The position numbers and the translations under genes were made by a program. 64,000 nt of DNA from Actinomadura sp. 7K507. Its GTDB lineage: Bacteria; Actinomycetota; Actinomycetes; Streptosporangiales; Streptosporangiaceae. How positions within the stretch are numbered: the first letter of the stretch is position 1; every line of letters begins with the position of its first letter. Location: NCBI RefSeq assembly GCF_004348425.1, contig NZ_SMKK01000002.1:1-64000 (forward strand). Reading direction: 5' to 3'. Below the pieces are notes generated by a model. The model saw nothing but the letters and a program-made list of their open reading frames with translations, was not told the origin of the DNA and did not search any database. Positions 17,951-25,423 of the stretch are shown here, in pieces.

Positions 17951-18735
17951 CAGATCTTCGGCGGGAACGCGACGAAGTACACCGTCGTGATCACGTAGTT
18001 GAGGGCGAACACCAGCAGGAACGCGACCACGATCGCGCGGTTGACGGCGCGGCCGACGCCGACGGGGCTCGCCTCGCAGCTCATCCCCATGTAGCAGGCC
18101 ACCACGGCCGCGACCACCCCGAACAGCCACGACTTCAGCAGCGTCACCAGCAGGTCGGACGTCTGGAGCAGCGACACCGCGCCGTCGAAGTAGGCGCCCG
18201 GCGTGACGTCCTGCAGCAGGACGTTGAACACGAACCCCCCGGCCGCCCCCGAGACGATGACCAGGGACGCCAGCAGCGTCGAGATGAGGCTGCCCGCCCA
18301 GAGCCGGGGCGTGACGAGCCGGTGGACGGGGTTGACCGCCATCGCCTCCATCGCCGACAGCTCGTCGCGGATCCGGCGGGCGCCCATGTCGGCGGTCATC
18401 GCCGCCCCGCCGGCCCCGGCGATGATCAGCGCGGCGGCGATCGGCGCGACCTCGCGCACCAGCCCGACCACGACCGCGCCGCCGGTCGCGGACTGGGCGC
18501 CGAGCTGCGCCGCGAGCTGCCCGACCTGGAGCGCGACCGTCGCCCCGAGCGGCAGCGACACGAGGATCACCGGGAGGCTCGTCACGCGGGCGAGGAACCA
18601 CGCCTGCTCGGCGAACTCCCAGGCCCAGTTCCGCACGTCCCACGTCCGGCGGAGGGCCTCCAGGGCGATGACGAACAGCTCGCCGACCTCGTCCAGCAGG
18701 CCGTGCACACGCCGCGGGATGTCGATGGCGGACAA
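17950..18735 (-). CDS. yrbEA: YrbE/MlaE-family ABC permease, first copy
   Basis: 261 aa, first gene of the mce operon. The TTG at 18735 is the likely start because GGGAGGT stands four to five bases upstream and the protein then opens with SAIDIPRRVHGLLDEVGEL. A longer ATG frame up to 18813 runs over the leader. The MlaE core is visible (AGAGGAAMTADMGARRIRDE, AMEAMAVNPVHRLVTPRLWA). Transcription probably starts near 18849 from the promoter with two MarR-type boxes. Confidence 0.9.
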   Translation of the reverse strand: MSAIDIPRRVHGLLDEVGELFVIALEALRRTWDVRNWAWEFAEQAWFLARVTSLPVILVSLPLGATVALQVGQLAAQLGAQSATGGAVVVGLVREVAPIAAALIIAGAGGAAMTADMGARRIRDELSAMEAMAVNPVHRLVTPRLWAGSLISTLLASLVIVSGAAGGFVFNVLLQDVTPGAYFDGAVSLLQTSDLLVTLLKSWLFGVVAAVVACYMGMSCEASPVGVGRAVNRAIVVAFLLVFALNYVITTVYFVAFPPKI

Positions 18736-18855
18736 GGGACCTCCCACTTCCTTAACGGGCGGGGCGCGGAACCGGCGGGCCCCGCATGCGCCTGGCGCGA
18801 AGACGGAGATCACGAGGGACCACCGGTGGCCTGGCCGGGAGCTTGGTGGTCCCCG

Positions 18856-18884
18856 ACCCTAGAGCGTTACTGGCGTGGCGACAA
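18856..18884 (-). promoter_or_regulatory. mce operon promoter
   Basis: On the minus strand, TTGTCG (-35) and TAGGGT (-10) are separated by 17 bases. The -35 and spacer are covered by operator box 1. The predicted transcript has a leader of about 114 bases before the TTG start of yrbEA. The same arrangement occurs at 22914-22942. Confidence 0.65.
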
Positions 18885-18885
18885 T
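18869..18885. promoter_or_regulatory. Operator box 1 of the mce promoter
   Basis: ACTGGCG-TGG-CGACAAT, a degenerate form of the palindrome ATTGGCG-N3-CGCCAAT. It overlaps the -35 element, so a bound repressor would block RNA polymerase. The matching perfect box is at 22927-22943. Confidence 0.65.
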
Positions 18886-18890
18886 AGCCT

Positions 18891-18907
18891 ATTGGCGACA
18901 CGCCAAT
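18891..18907. promoter_or_regulatory. Operator box 2 of the mce promoter
   Basis: Perfect inverted repeat ATTGGCG-ACA-CGCCAAT. Its centre is 22 bp (two helical turns) from that of box 1. The likely ligand is the MarR protein encoded at 23062-23571, because the same module precedes the gene divergent from it. Confidence 0.7.
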
Positions 18908-18946
18908 AAAGGCGGCCCATGCTTCCTGATCCTGTCCGCGGATATA

Positions 18947-18975
18947 GTGAAACTTGTCTCGTATCTCTGTATCAT
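18947..18975 (+). promoter_or_regulatory. Promoter of the molybdenum hydroxylase pair
   Basis: GTGAAA and TATCAT with a 17-base spacer, in a locally AT-rich stretch on the plus strand, about 95 bases before the ATG at 19073. Box 2 lies only 40 bases upstream, so one regulator could affect both directions. Confidence 0.5.
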
Positions 18976-19072
18976 CGCGAGCCAGTACACCGCACTCGCC
19001 CTACGAGCAGGGTCTGCCGAGATCAACGTCCTGCTCCACCGTTGAGGCCGCCACCCCATCTGCAGGAGCACC

Positions 19073-21373
19073 ATGGAAGACAGCCATCCCACGAACGAAA
19101 CGGGCGAGGGCCTGCGCCGCAGGCGCTTCCTCGGCTACCTGGTCACGGCTCCGACGCTGGCGGTGGCCGTGCAATGGACCGCGGAGCCGGCCGAAGCGCG
19201 AGGACCGTCCCTTCCCCAGCCCGAGGAGATCTTCGACGTCGGTGACCTGGTGCGGCTCGCGTCGGCGCCGACGTCGGGGCTGGTGGCCGTCCAGGTGCAC
19301 GAGAACGGCACGGCGTCGTTCGCGGTGCCCCGCGCCGAGGTGGGGCAGGGCATCACCACGACCGTGGCGATGCTGATCGCCGAGGAGATGGACCTGCCGC
19401 TGGACAAGGTCACCGTGACCCTTTCCGACGCCCGGCCCGAGTTGCTGTTCAACCAGTTCACCGGCGGCTCCACGTCGGTCCGCTCGCTCTACACGCCGGT
19501 ACGTACGGCCGCGGCGATCGCGCGGAGGCAGCTGGTGGCTACCGCCGCGCGAGCCTGGCACGTGGACGCGTCCACGCTGACCACCAAGGACGGTGCGGTG
19601 CTGGGCGGAGGCAAGCGGGCGTCCTACGGGTCGCTGGCGAAGGCCGCCGCGGTGTCGCGCACCACGCAGGTCTCGGCGACGCCGAAGGAGATGTCCCGGT
19701 TCACCGTCGTGGGCCAGCCGACGAACCGGGTGGACGCCCTGGCCGCCGTGACGGGACGCAAGCAGTTCGGCATGGACCTGGACGTCCCGGACGCCCTGCC
19801 GACGATGGTGCGGCGACCGCCGACCATCGACGGGACGGTCGAGTCCGTTGGCAATGCCGCGGCCGTGCGGGCCATGCCCGGGATCACCGACGTCGCGGAA
19901 CTCGAGCACGGGGTGGCGGTGCGCGGGCGGACGTTCGGCCAGTGCATCGACGCGGTCCGGGCCCTCGAGGTGGCCTGGCGTCCCGGTCCGGTGGCCGGGG
20001 AGTCCGACGACACGGTGCTGGCTAAGCTGCGCAGGGCGGTGCCGAGGGTGTCGGGCCCGCCGCTGTTCAGCAAGACCGTCGACGCCGAGTTCGCCTTCAT
20101 GTTCGCCAGCAACTCCCCGCTGGAACCGGACGTCGCGGTCGCGGACGTGCGCGCCGGCGGCGCCGAGGTCTGGGCCAGCCTGAAGGTCCCGGGCGACGCG
20201 CAGAGCGAGATCGCCAAGCACCTGGGCCTTCGGGTGTCGGCCGTGAAGGTGCACGTGGTCGAGGGCGGCGGCTCGTTCGGGCGGCGGCTGCACACCGACG
20301 CGGTGGTGGAGGCGGCGGAGATCTCCAAGAAGATAGGCAAACCGGTCAAGCTGTCCTGGTCCCGGACGGACAGCGTCCGCCAGGGACGCACGCATCCGAT
20401 GAGCGTCTCCCGCGTCCGCGCCGCCTACCGCGGCAGGGACGTGGTCGGCTACGAGCAGCGGCACGTCAGCACCCAGACCAGCTTCAGCCACGGCTTCGGC
20501 GACATGGTCACCGCCAACGCGGCCGACATCCCGATCGTCGTCAACGACGCCATCGCCCAGGTCTTCTTCCATCTGAGCCAGTCGACGCCCTACAAGTTCG
20601 GCAGGAACAAGCAGACGCTGACCGAGGTTCCGCTGAAGTTCAAGACCGGAAGCATGCGCAACGTCTACTCGCCGAACATGGTGTGCGCACGGGAACTGGT
20701 CGTGGACCGGCTCGCCGCCGAACTGGACAAGGACCCGGTGGAATTCCGCCGCCAGTTCCTGGAGCACGCCAAGACGCGCGCCATCCTGGACAAGGCGGCC
20801 TCCGAGGGCGACTGGGGGCGGTCCCTGCCCGACGAAGTCGCCCAGGGCATCGCCCTGGCCGCCGAGTACCGGTCCGCGTGCGCGGTCCTCGTCGAGCTCG
20901 ACTGCCGTCCCGAAACCGTCAACCGCCCGATCAGGAACGGCGTCACCGGACCCCGCGTGACACGCGCCCTGGTCGTGGTGGACGTGGGACTGCCGATCAA
21001 CCCGCGCGGCCTGGACGCCCAGATGATCGGCGGCCTCAGCGACGGCATCGCGATGGCGCTCACCTCCAGCCTGCACATCAAGGACGGCATCCCGCTCGAA
21101 GGCAGCTGGGACAACGACTTCTACACCCGCCAGTGGAACACCCCGCTGGAGACACGCGTGATCGTCATGCCGCCCAGCGGTGACGAGCCCGGCGGCGCGG
21201 GCGAACTCGCGGTGGCCCCGGCCCTGGCCGCTGTGGCCTGCGCGTACGCCCGCGCCACCGGCACGATGCCGACCCGATTCCCCATCAACCACGCCACGCT
21301 CTCGTTCGACCCCCTCCCGCTGCAGCCGTCCACCCCGCAGTCCCCGGTCGACGGCCTCGACCGCGCCTTCTAG
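19073..21373 (+). CDS. Tat-exported xanthine dehydrogenase-family molybdopterin subunit
   Basis: 766 aa. The N-terminus has a twin-arginine signal (RRRRFLGYL, then TAPTLAVAV), so the enzyme is folded and exported. The mature part matches the large subunit of the IorB/isoquinoline 1-oxidoreductase or aldehyde-dehydrogenase type: VPRAEVGQGITTTVAMLIAE, the cofactor-binding GGGSFGRR (about residues 400-407) and the C-terminal PGGAGELAVAP block, whose GE is the catalytic Glu region. It oxidises a heterocycle or aldehyde with electrons passed to the 2Fe-2S partner. AGGAG lies five bases before the ATG. The substrate cannot be read from sequence. Confidence 0.88.
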   Translation: MEDSHPTNETGEGLRRRRFLGYLVTAPTLAVAVQWTAEPAEARGPSLPQPEEIFDVGDLVRLASAPTSGLVAVQVHENGTASFAVPRAEVGQGITTTVAMLIAEEMDLPLDKVTVTLSDARPELLFNQFTGGSTSVRSLYTPVRTAAAIARRQLVATAARAWHVDASTLTTKDGAVLGGGKRASYGSLAKAAAVSRTTQVSATPKEMSRFTVVGQPTNRVDALAAVTGRKQFGMDLDVPDALPTMVRRPPTIDGTVESVGNAAAVRAMPGITDVAELEHGVAVRGRTFGQCIDAVRALEVAWRPGPVAGESDDTVLAKLRRAVPRVSGPPLFSKTVDAEFAFMFASNSPLEPDVAVADVRAGGAEVWASLKVPGDAQSEIAKHLGLRVSAVKVHVVEGGGSFGRRLHTDAVVEAAEISKKIGKPVKLSWSRTDSVRQGRTHPMSVSRVRAAYRGRDVVGYEQRHVSTQTSFSHGFGDMVTANAADIPIVVNDAIAQVFFHLSQSTPYKFGRNKQTLTEVPLKFKTGSMRNVYSPNMVCARELVVDRLAAELDKDPVEFRRQFLEHAKTRAILDKAASEGDWGRSLPDEVAQGIALAAEYRSACAVLVELDCRPETVNRPIRNGVTGPRVTRALVVVDVGLPINPRGLDAQMIGGLSDGIAMALTSSLHIKDGIPLEGSWDNDFYTRQWNTPLETRVIVMPPSGDEPGGAGELAVAPALAAVACAYARATGTMPTRFPINHATLSFDPLPLQPSTPQSPVDGLDRAF

Positions 21374-21384
21374 AGGAGCCCGAC

Positions 21385-21861
21385 GTGCCGACCCATACCT
21401 TCAGGCTCAACGGCAAGCAGATCACCGTGGAGGTCGAGGACGACGTGCGCCTGCTCTGGGTGCTGCGCGACCTGCTGGGGGTCACCGGCCCCAAGTACGG
21501 CTGCGGCATCGGCGTCTGCCAGGCCTGCACCTCCCACGTCAACGGCAAGGCCGTCAACATCTGCTCGGTGCCGGTCTCCCGCATCGGCCCGGACGACGAG
21601 GTCACCACCATCGAGGGCCTTCCCGGCACCGTGGGCCGGGAACTGCACCCCATGCAGGAGGCCTGGCTGGAGCATGACGTCGCCCAGTGCGGCTACTGCC
21701 AGCCCGGCCAGATCATGTCCGCCGTGGCCAAGGTCCGGCAAGTGCGCGCCGAAGGCCGCGACATCACCGACGCCGACCTGGACGAACTCCGCAACATCTG
21801 CCGCTGCGGCACCTACGCCCGGATTCGCGACGCCATCAAATCCGCCACTGAGAAGATGTGA
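21385..21861 (+). CDS. (2Fe-2S)-binding small subunit of the molybdenum hydroxylase
   Basis: 158 aa, the usual partner of the upstream subunit, 11 bases after it. The plant-ferredoxin-type cluster ligands are CGIGVCQAC plus a later Cys (NICSVP), and the second, helical cluster is CGYCQPGQ...CRCGTY. It passes electrons from the Mo site to an acceptor. It has no signal peptide, so export probably occurs by hitchhiking with the Tat-bearing large subunit, as known for related enzymes. Confidence 0.93.
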   Translation: MPTHTFRLNGKQITVEVEDDVRLLWVLRDLLGVTGPKYGCGIGVCQACTSHVNGKAVNICSVPVSRIGPDDEVTTIEGLPGTVGRELHPMQEAWLEHDVAQCGYCQPGQIMSAVAKVRQVRAEGRDITDADLDELRNICRCGTYARIRDAIKSATEKM

Positions 21862-21913
21862 CACCTCCCAGGAGCGTCACAGCCCAGGCCCTCCCTGGTC
21901 CGTCCGCTCACCT

Positions 21914-21934
21914 GCCCGGCGCGTGCCGCCGGGC
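21914..21934 (+). terminator. Stem-loop terminator
   Basis: GCCCGGCG-CGTGC-CGCCGGGC, an 8-bp perfect stem between the hydroxylase pair and the convergent membrane-protein gene. No T-tract. Confidence 0.6.
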
Positions 21935-21968
21935 GGGCCGCCGCTCTGGCCAAGACCGGTGACTCGCG

Positions 21969-22853
21969 CTACGAGGGGAAGCGCAGTCCCGTCGGCATGG
22001 AGGGGTCCTGCCTTCCGCTACCGGTGTCGAAACGCGGTACGAGCGCGAACGCGATGACCAGTAGGACCGTTCCAGCGAATATTTGGATCCTGAGCGTTCC
22101 GGCATCGGGCAGCGGCGTACCGGCCAGCAGTACGTAGGTCTTGGCGACGACGGTAGTCACGAAGATCAGCACCACCATCCGGCAGCGCTGCAGGGCGATC
22201 TGCAACTGAACGACACCGGCCCCGACGGCAGCGGCGAAAAGGTACGGGTAGACGGTCGAGGTCAGGAGGCTCTGGTCGATGCCGTGGCGTACCGACAGGG
22301 TCAATGACAGCTCGCCCAGGCCGATGAGCACTCCCGCGCAGATGCCGTAGGCGATGCCGTTGAGCTGCCTGGCGTGGGTTCCTGCGGGCTGCCGGTCCCC
22401 GAGGGCGAACAGGCCCACGGGGAGCACGAACGAGAAGACCGCGAGAATCAGAAGCAGGCTGGACGGTGGCGGCCGCCAGGTGGAGTCCGCCGCTTGGGCG
22501 AAGCACACGCCGGCGGCGAGCAGGAGGGCGAAGGCCAGCCACTCCAGCCAGGTCACACGCTCGTTGAAGAAGCCCTGCGCCACGGCGAGGAGCACGACCA
22601 GGCCGGCCAGCAGCGCCAAGGACATCGTCCCCGGGACGTTTCGGAGCGCAGCGAGGTGGAAGACGACACCGACGAGCATGAATGCCATGCCGCGCCACCA
22701 TGAGCCGCTGGCGAGGACGCGCGTGGCCAGGTGGACCGGCCGTGTGCCGACGAGCGGCTCCATTCTGGCGGCGGCCGACTTGAAGAACCCGAAGCCCGTG
22801 AAGTAGAGCGCGCTGGCAACGAACGCCAGCACGTGGCCTTGCCATGCGCTCAT
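21969..22853 (-). CDS. DMT-superfamily (EamA-like) membrane protein
   Basis: 294 aa, nine to ten TM helices arranged as two similar halves, typical of drug/metabolite or nucleotide-sugar transporters. Examples are LAFVASALYFTGFGFF at the start, MSLALLAGLVVLLAVAQGFF in the first half and FAAAVGAGVVQLQIALQRCR plus IQIFAGTVLLVIAFALV in the second. Its promoter (22914-22942) carries the same dual-box operator as the mce operon. It is divergent from marR, which suggests an exported or imported small molecule that is also the regulator's ligand. Confidence 0.8.
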   Translation of the reverse strand: MSAWQGHVLAFVASALYFTGFGFFKSAAARMEPLVGTRPVHLATRVLASGSWWRGMAFMLVGVVFHLAALRNVPGTMSLALLAGLVVLLAVAQGFFNERVTWLEWLAFALLLAAGVCFAQAADSTWRPPPSSLLLILAVFSFVLPVGLFALGDRQPAGTHARQLNGIAYGICAGVLIGLGELSLTLSVRHGIDQSLLTSTVYPYLFAAAVGAGVVQLQIALQRCRMVVLIFVTTVVAKTYVLLAGTPLPDAGTLRIQIFAGTVLLVIAFALVPRFDTGSGRQDPSMPTGLRFPS

Positions 22854-22913
22854 CGACGGCCTCGAACGGCTGCCCGCGACGTGCCGCCATGGATACCGAT
22901 GCGCATGAGTGGG

Positions 22914-22942
22914 ATTCTAGACCGTTATTGGCGGAACGCCAA
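22914..22942 (-). promoter_or_regulatory. Promoter of the DMT gene
   Basis: On the minus strand, TTGGCG (-35) and TAGAAT (-10) with a 17-base spacer, close to the sigma-70 consensus. The start codon at 22853 lies about 55 bases downstream of the expected start point. Confidence 0.7.
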
Positions 22943-22943
22943 T
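22927..22943. promoter_or_regulatory. Operator box 1 of the DMT/marR region
   Basis: Perfect inverted repeat ATTGGCG-GAA-CGCCAAT, extended by TT/AA to 21 bp (22925-22945). It covers the -35 element of the minus-strand promoter, exactly like 18869-18885. Confidence 0.75.
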
Positions 22944-22948
22944 AACCT

Positions 22949-22965
22949 GTTGCCAACCCGCCGAT
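22949..22965. promoter_or_regulatory. Operator box 2 of the DMT/marR region
   Basis: GTTGCCA-ACC-CGCCGAT matches the perfect mce box 2 at 12 of 17 positions and has the same 22-bp offset from box 1. It is a weaker site by itself; the conserved spacing is the main support. Confidence 0.5.
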
Positions 22966-23061
22966 CGGCTTCTAGGGTTCCGAGCTACTTCGGGTCGGGA
23001 ACCCGGCGTAGTCCGTGCTACCTCGTCGCCTCCGCTGCACCACATCGCCCAGACAGATGCT

Positions 23062-23571
23062 ATGACGACTCACCGAAGCGCCACCGGATCAAAGCGAACC
23101 GCCCCTTCTCAAGTCCTCCTGCTTGCCCACCGCCTGCATTCCGAACGGACAAGATCGCTCGAAACCGAGTTGAGAGGGATGGGACTCGCCCGCCTCGACC
23201 ACCTCGTCCTGGCGGCGCTCGCGGCGGACCCCGGGAAGCCCTGCCCGCTGAACGTGCTGAGCCGGCGGGTGGCCGCTCATCCGACGACGGTCGCCGGCAC
23301 CGTAGGCGTGCTGGAGCACCGCGGTCTGGTCGTACGGCTCCCGCATTCGACCGACAGGCGCGTGACCCTCGTGGAGATCACGCCTGCCGGTTCCGTGCGT
23401 GTCGGCGAGGCCGACGCCGTGATCGAAGCCGCGCAGCCCGATCTCCTGAGAGCCGTATACGACGATCACCGGCACCTGCTAGAGCTACTCGGGCCACTTC
23501 TCTGCACGACCCGAGGAGCAGCACCAGCCGCTCCCCCCAGCCCGTCGGCGACGCCCCTGCAGGCGCCCTGA
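23062..23571 (+). CDS. MarR-family regulator
   Basis: 169 aa. The winged helix is clear: LARLDHLVLAALAADP..CPLNVLSRRVAAHPTTVAGTVGVLEHRGLV, then the wing VRLPHSTDRRVTLVEITPAG. MarR proteins bind short palindromes as dimers and release them on binding small aromatic or lipophilic ligands. It is divergent from the DMT gene, and a perfect palindrome lies in between, so it very probably represses that promoter. The same boxes at the mce promoter extend the regulon. The C-terminus ends in a short Pro/Ala-rich tail. Confidence 0.88.
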   Translation: MTTHRSATGSKRTAPSQVLLLAHRLHSERTRSLETELRGMGLARLDHLVLAALAADPGKPCPLNVLSRRVAAHPTTVAGTVGVLEHRGLVVRLPHSTDRRVTLVEITPAGSVRVGEADAVIEAAQPDLLRAVYDDHRHLLELLGPLLCTTRGAAPAAPPSPSATPLQAP

Positions 23572-23693
23572 GCGGCACCGAAAGAACCCACCCGCCGGAC
23601 CACCGAACCGTGCGGGGATCGACTTCGCGGAACGAAGCGCAGTGGGTGGCAGCCGCAGACTCCTCATGGGTCTCCAGTGAGCGCGATCACTGT

Positions 23694-23722
23694 TTGCCAT
23701 TCATATTACTATCTGGAAATAT
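23694..23722 (+). promoter_or_regulatory. ArsR-type promoter/operator in front of the first SRPBCC gene
   Basis: TTGCCA (-35) and AAATAT (-10) with 17 bases between, overlapping the inverted repeat CATATT-N10-AATATG (23702-23723). The segment 23702-23727 aligns without gaps with 24425-24450 in front of arsR (CATAT, CTGG and AAT.TGA.GA shared), which marks a duplication. Confidence 0.6.
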
Positions 23723-23771
23723 GAAGAGCCGGGAGGGCAGGCTCTCGATCGGACGACACCTGGAGGAAGCC

Positions 23772-24284
23772 ATGACCTACGCAACCCTGGAGACGATCGA
23801 CGGACGCCCGGCACTGCGCTTCGAGCACATGCTCGCCTACCCGGTCGAGCGTGTTTGGCAGGCGGTCAGCGCGCCGGCGGAGCTGGAGCGCTGGATGCCC
23901 TCGGCCGTCGACTGGACGCCGGCCGAGGGGGAGACGTTCGAGGCCTACGGCGCGACCCTCGACGTCCTGGAGGTCGACGCGCCGCACCGCCTGGCCTGGA
24001 CCTACGCAGGCCAGCCCCACAGCTTCGATCTGGCTGCACGGGACGGCGGCTGCCGGCTGGTGTTCACGCACGTCACCGACGACCGCTCGCTCGCGGCGCA
24101 GACGGCCACCGGATGGCACACCTACCTCAAGCGGCTCGAGCATCTCCTCGCCGGCGGATACCTCTCCGAAGAAGAGGCGCACCAGGGATGGGAGGAGACG
24201 CACGAACGCTATGCCGAGCGTTTCGGGATCGACCCGGCGCCGGGCCGCCGCTTCGCAGAGACCCTGCGCGCCGGGCAGGAATGA
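23772..24284 (+). CDS. SRPBCC (AHSA1-like) domain protein, first copy
   Basis: 170 aa. Activator-of-Hsp90-ATPase-like START-fold domain: LRFEHMLAYPVERVWQAVS...LERWMPSAVDWTP...EVDAPHRLAWTYAG...RLVFTHV..DRSLAAQTATGWH. The helix-grip fold binds hydrophobic ligands; the function in actinomycetes is mostly unknown. GGAGG is five bases before the ATG. It is a clear paralogue of 24751-25260, sharing the C-terminal pattern EE.HERYA..FG.DPAPGRRFA. Unlike that copy it has no arsR in front. Confidence 0.85.
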   Translation: MTYATLETIDGRPALRFEHMLAYPVERVWQAVSAPAELERWMPSAVDWTPAEGETFEAYGATLDVLEVDAPHRLAWTYAGQPHSFDLAARDGGCRLVFTHVTDDRSLAAQTATGWHTYLKRLEHLLAGGYLSEEEAHQGWEETHERYAERFGIDPAPGRRFAETLRAGQE

Positions 24285-24416
24285 CCGACCCCTGGGGCTG
24301 GCTTGTGGCGGGCGTACCGGGAGGGTGCGTTGCGCGCCGGCGGCATTCGCGCGCCGGGTCGGTCCCGGGCCATCGCGGCCGGAGGGATGTCGCCGGTCAG
24401 CCGGGAGGATCGGCGA

Positions 24417-24445
24417 TCGCCGCTCATATCGCCGCCTGGTAATCT
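24417..24445 (+). promoter_or_regulatory. arsR promoter, probably leaderless
   Basis: TCGCCG (-35) and TAATCT (-10) with a 17-base spacer. The -10 ends six bases before the arsR ATG at 24452, so transcription should start at or next to the start codon. GAGGA lies just before the ATG but may be untranscribed. Confidence 0.5.
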
Positions 24446-24451
24446 GAGGAA

Positions 24452-24754
24452 ATGAGTGCCTTTGCGGCCCTGGCTGAGCCCCACCGCAGGCAGATTCTCG
24501 ACCTGCTGCGTGACGGCGAGCGGCCTGCCGGAGATCTGGTGGAGCGGCTCGACCTCAGCCAGCCCGGCGTGTCCAAACATCTCAAGGTGTTGCGCGAGGC
24601 CGGGCTCGTCACGGTGCGTGTGGACGGCAAGCGGCGCTTGTACGCGCTACGGCCAGGCCCCCTTGCGGAGGTCGACCAGTGGCTGGAGCCCTACCGCACG
24701 TTCTGGTCCAGGAGTCTCGACACCCTCGAAAGCTACCTGGAGGAGCACCCATGA
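24452..24754 (+). CDS. ArsR-family regulator
   Basis: 100 aa. Winged helix of the ArsR/SmtB fold without metal-binding Cys clusters: ALAEPHRRQILDLLRDGERPAGDLVERLDLSQPGVSKHLKVLREAGLV, wing VRVDGKRRLYALRPG. These non-metal ArsR proteins are commonly co-transcribed with SRPBCC genes. Its stop overlaps the following SRPBCC start by four bases (ATGA). Confidence 0.93.
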   Translation: MSAFAALAEPHRRQILDLLRDGERPAGDLVERLDLSQPGVSKHLKVLREAGLVTVRVDGKRRLYALRPGPLAEVDQWLEPYRTFWSRSLDTLESYLEEHP

Positions 24755-25260
24755 ACGACGGAACCCTGGAGACGGTCGACGGCCAACCGGCACTTCGCTT
24801 CGAGCGCACGCTCGCCCACTCGGTGGAACGCGTGTGGCGGGCGGTCAGCATCCCGGCCGAGCTTCAGCACTGGTTCCCCGCGGTCGTCGACTGGACGCCC
24901 GCCGAAGGCGAGATCCTCGAAGCCTTCGGCGCGACCGGTGAGGTGACCGAGGTCGAGGAGCCCCATCGCCTGGCGTGGACCTTCGGTGGCGAGCGGTACA
25001 GCTTCGAGCTGATCGCCCGGGGAGACGGCTGCCGGCTGATCTTCACCCACGTCTTCGGCGACCGCGCGCTCGCCGCGCAGGTGGCGACCGGCTGGCATAC
25101 CTACCTGCTGCGACTCGAACCCCACCTCGCCGGCAGGCACCTCTCCGAAGAGGACGCGAACCGCGCGTGGGAAAAGATCCACGAACGCTACGCCGCAGAC
25201 TTCGGAGTCGACCCGGCCCCAGGCCGCCGCTTCGCAGCACGGCTGCGCGCCGATCAGTAA
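24751..25260 (+). CDS. SRPBCC (AHSA1-like) domain protein, second copy
   Basis: 169 aa, coupled to arsR by an ATGA overlap. Same domain and layout as the protein at 23772: LRFERTLAHSVERVWRAVS, HWFPAVVDWTP, EPHRLAWTFGG, RLIFTHVFGDRALAAQVATGWH. The two copies differ at many sites, so the duplication is not recent. It probably binds a hydrophobic ligand; partner unknown. Confidence 0.88.
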   Translation: MNDGTLETVDGQPALRFERTLAHSVERVWRAVSIPAELQHWFPAVVDWTPAEGEILEAFGATGEVTEVEEPHRLAWTFGGERYSFELIARGDGCRLIFTHVFGDRALAAQVATGWHTYLLRLEPHLAGRHLSEEDANRAWEKIHERYAADFGVDPAPGRRFAARLRADQ

Positions 25261-25316
25261 GGGGTGCACCTCTCCTCCAGGGGGTTGGGGTGGGGCCCGG
25301 GTTTGCCGACGGCAGT

Positions 25317-25346
25317 GATCAAACACGGGGTCGCGAGCGTTTGATC
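25317..25346. promoter_or_regulatory. Inverted repeat upstream of cstA
   Basis: GATCAAAC-N14-GTTTGATC, 8-bp perfect arms, about 80 bases before the cstA start. A further TTGATCGGG half-copy follows at about 25373. Candidate operator for the cstA transcript. Confidence 0.45.
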
Positions 25347-25423
25347 GAACTGGATCTGGGGCACTTGGACTTGATCGGGACCCTTGAGCAGACCGCCTCC
25401 CACACCCCCAGAGGGCACCTCGT

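Larger units (their letters stand above)
18736..19072. other. Divergent control region of the mce operon and the molybdenum hydroxylase genes
   Basis: 337 bases with no gene. It holds the minus-strand mce promoter and two tandem 17-bp boxes (18856-18907), then a plus-strand promoter (18947-18975) for the hydroxylase pair. The stretch 18900-19000 is much less GC-rich than its surroundings. Confidence 0.75.

Noticed and set aside
19001-21292. A 763-codon minus-strand frame opposite the molybdenum hydroxylase gene
   Set aside because: Mirror of a strongly coding region; no domain, and its start lies inside the opposite gene.
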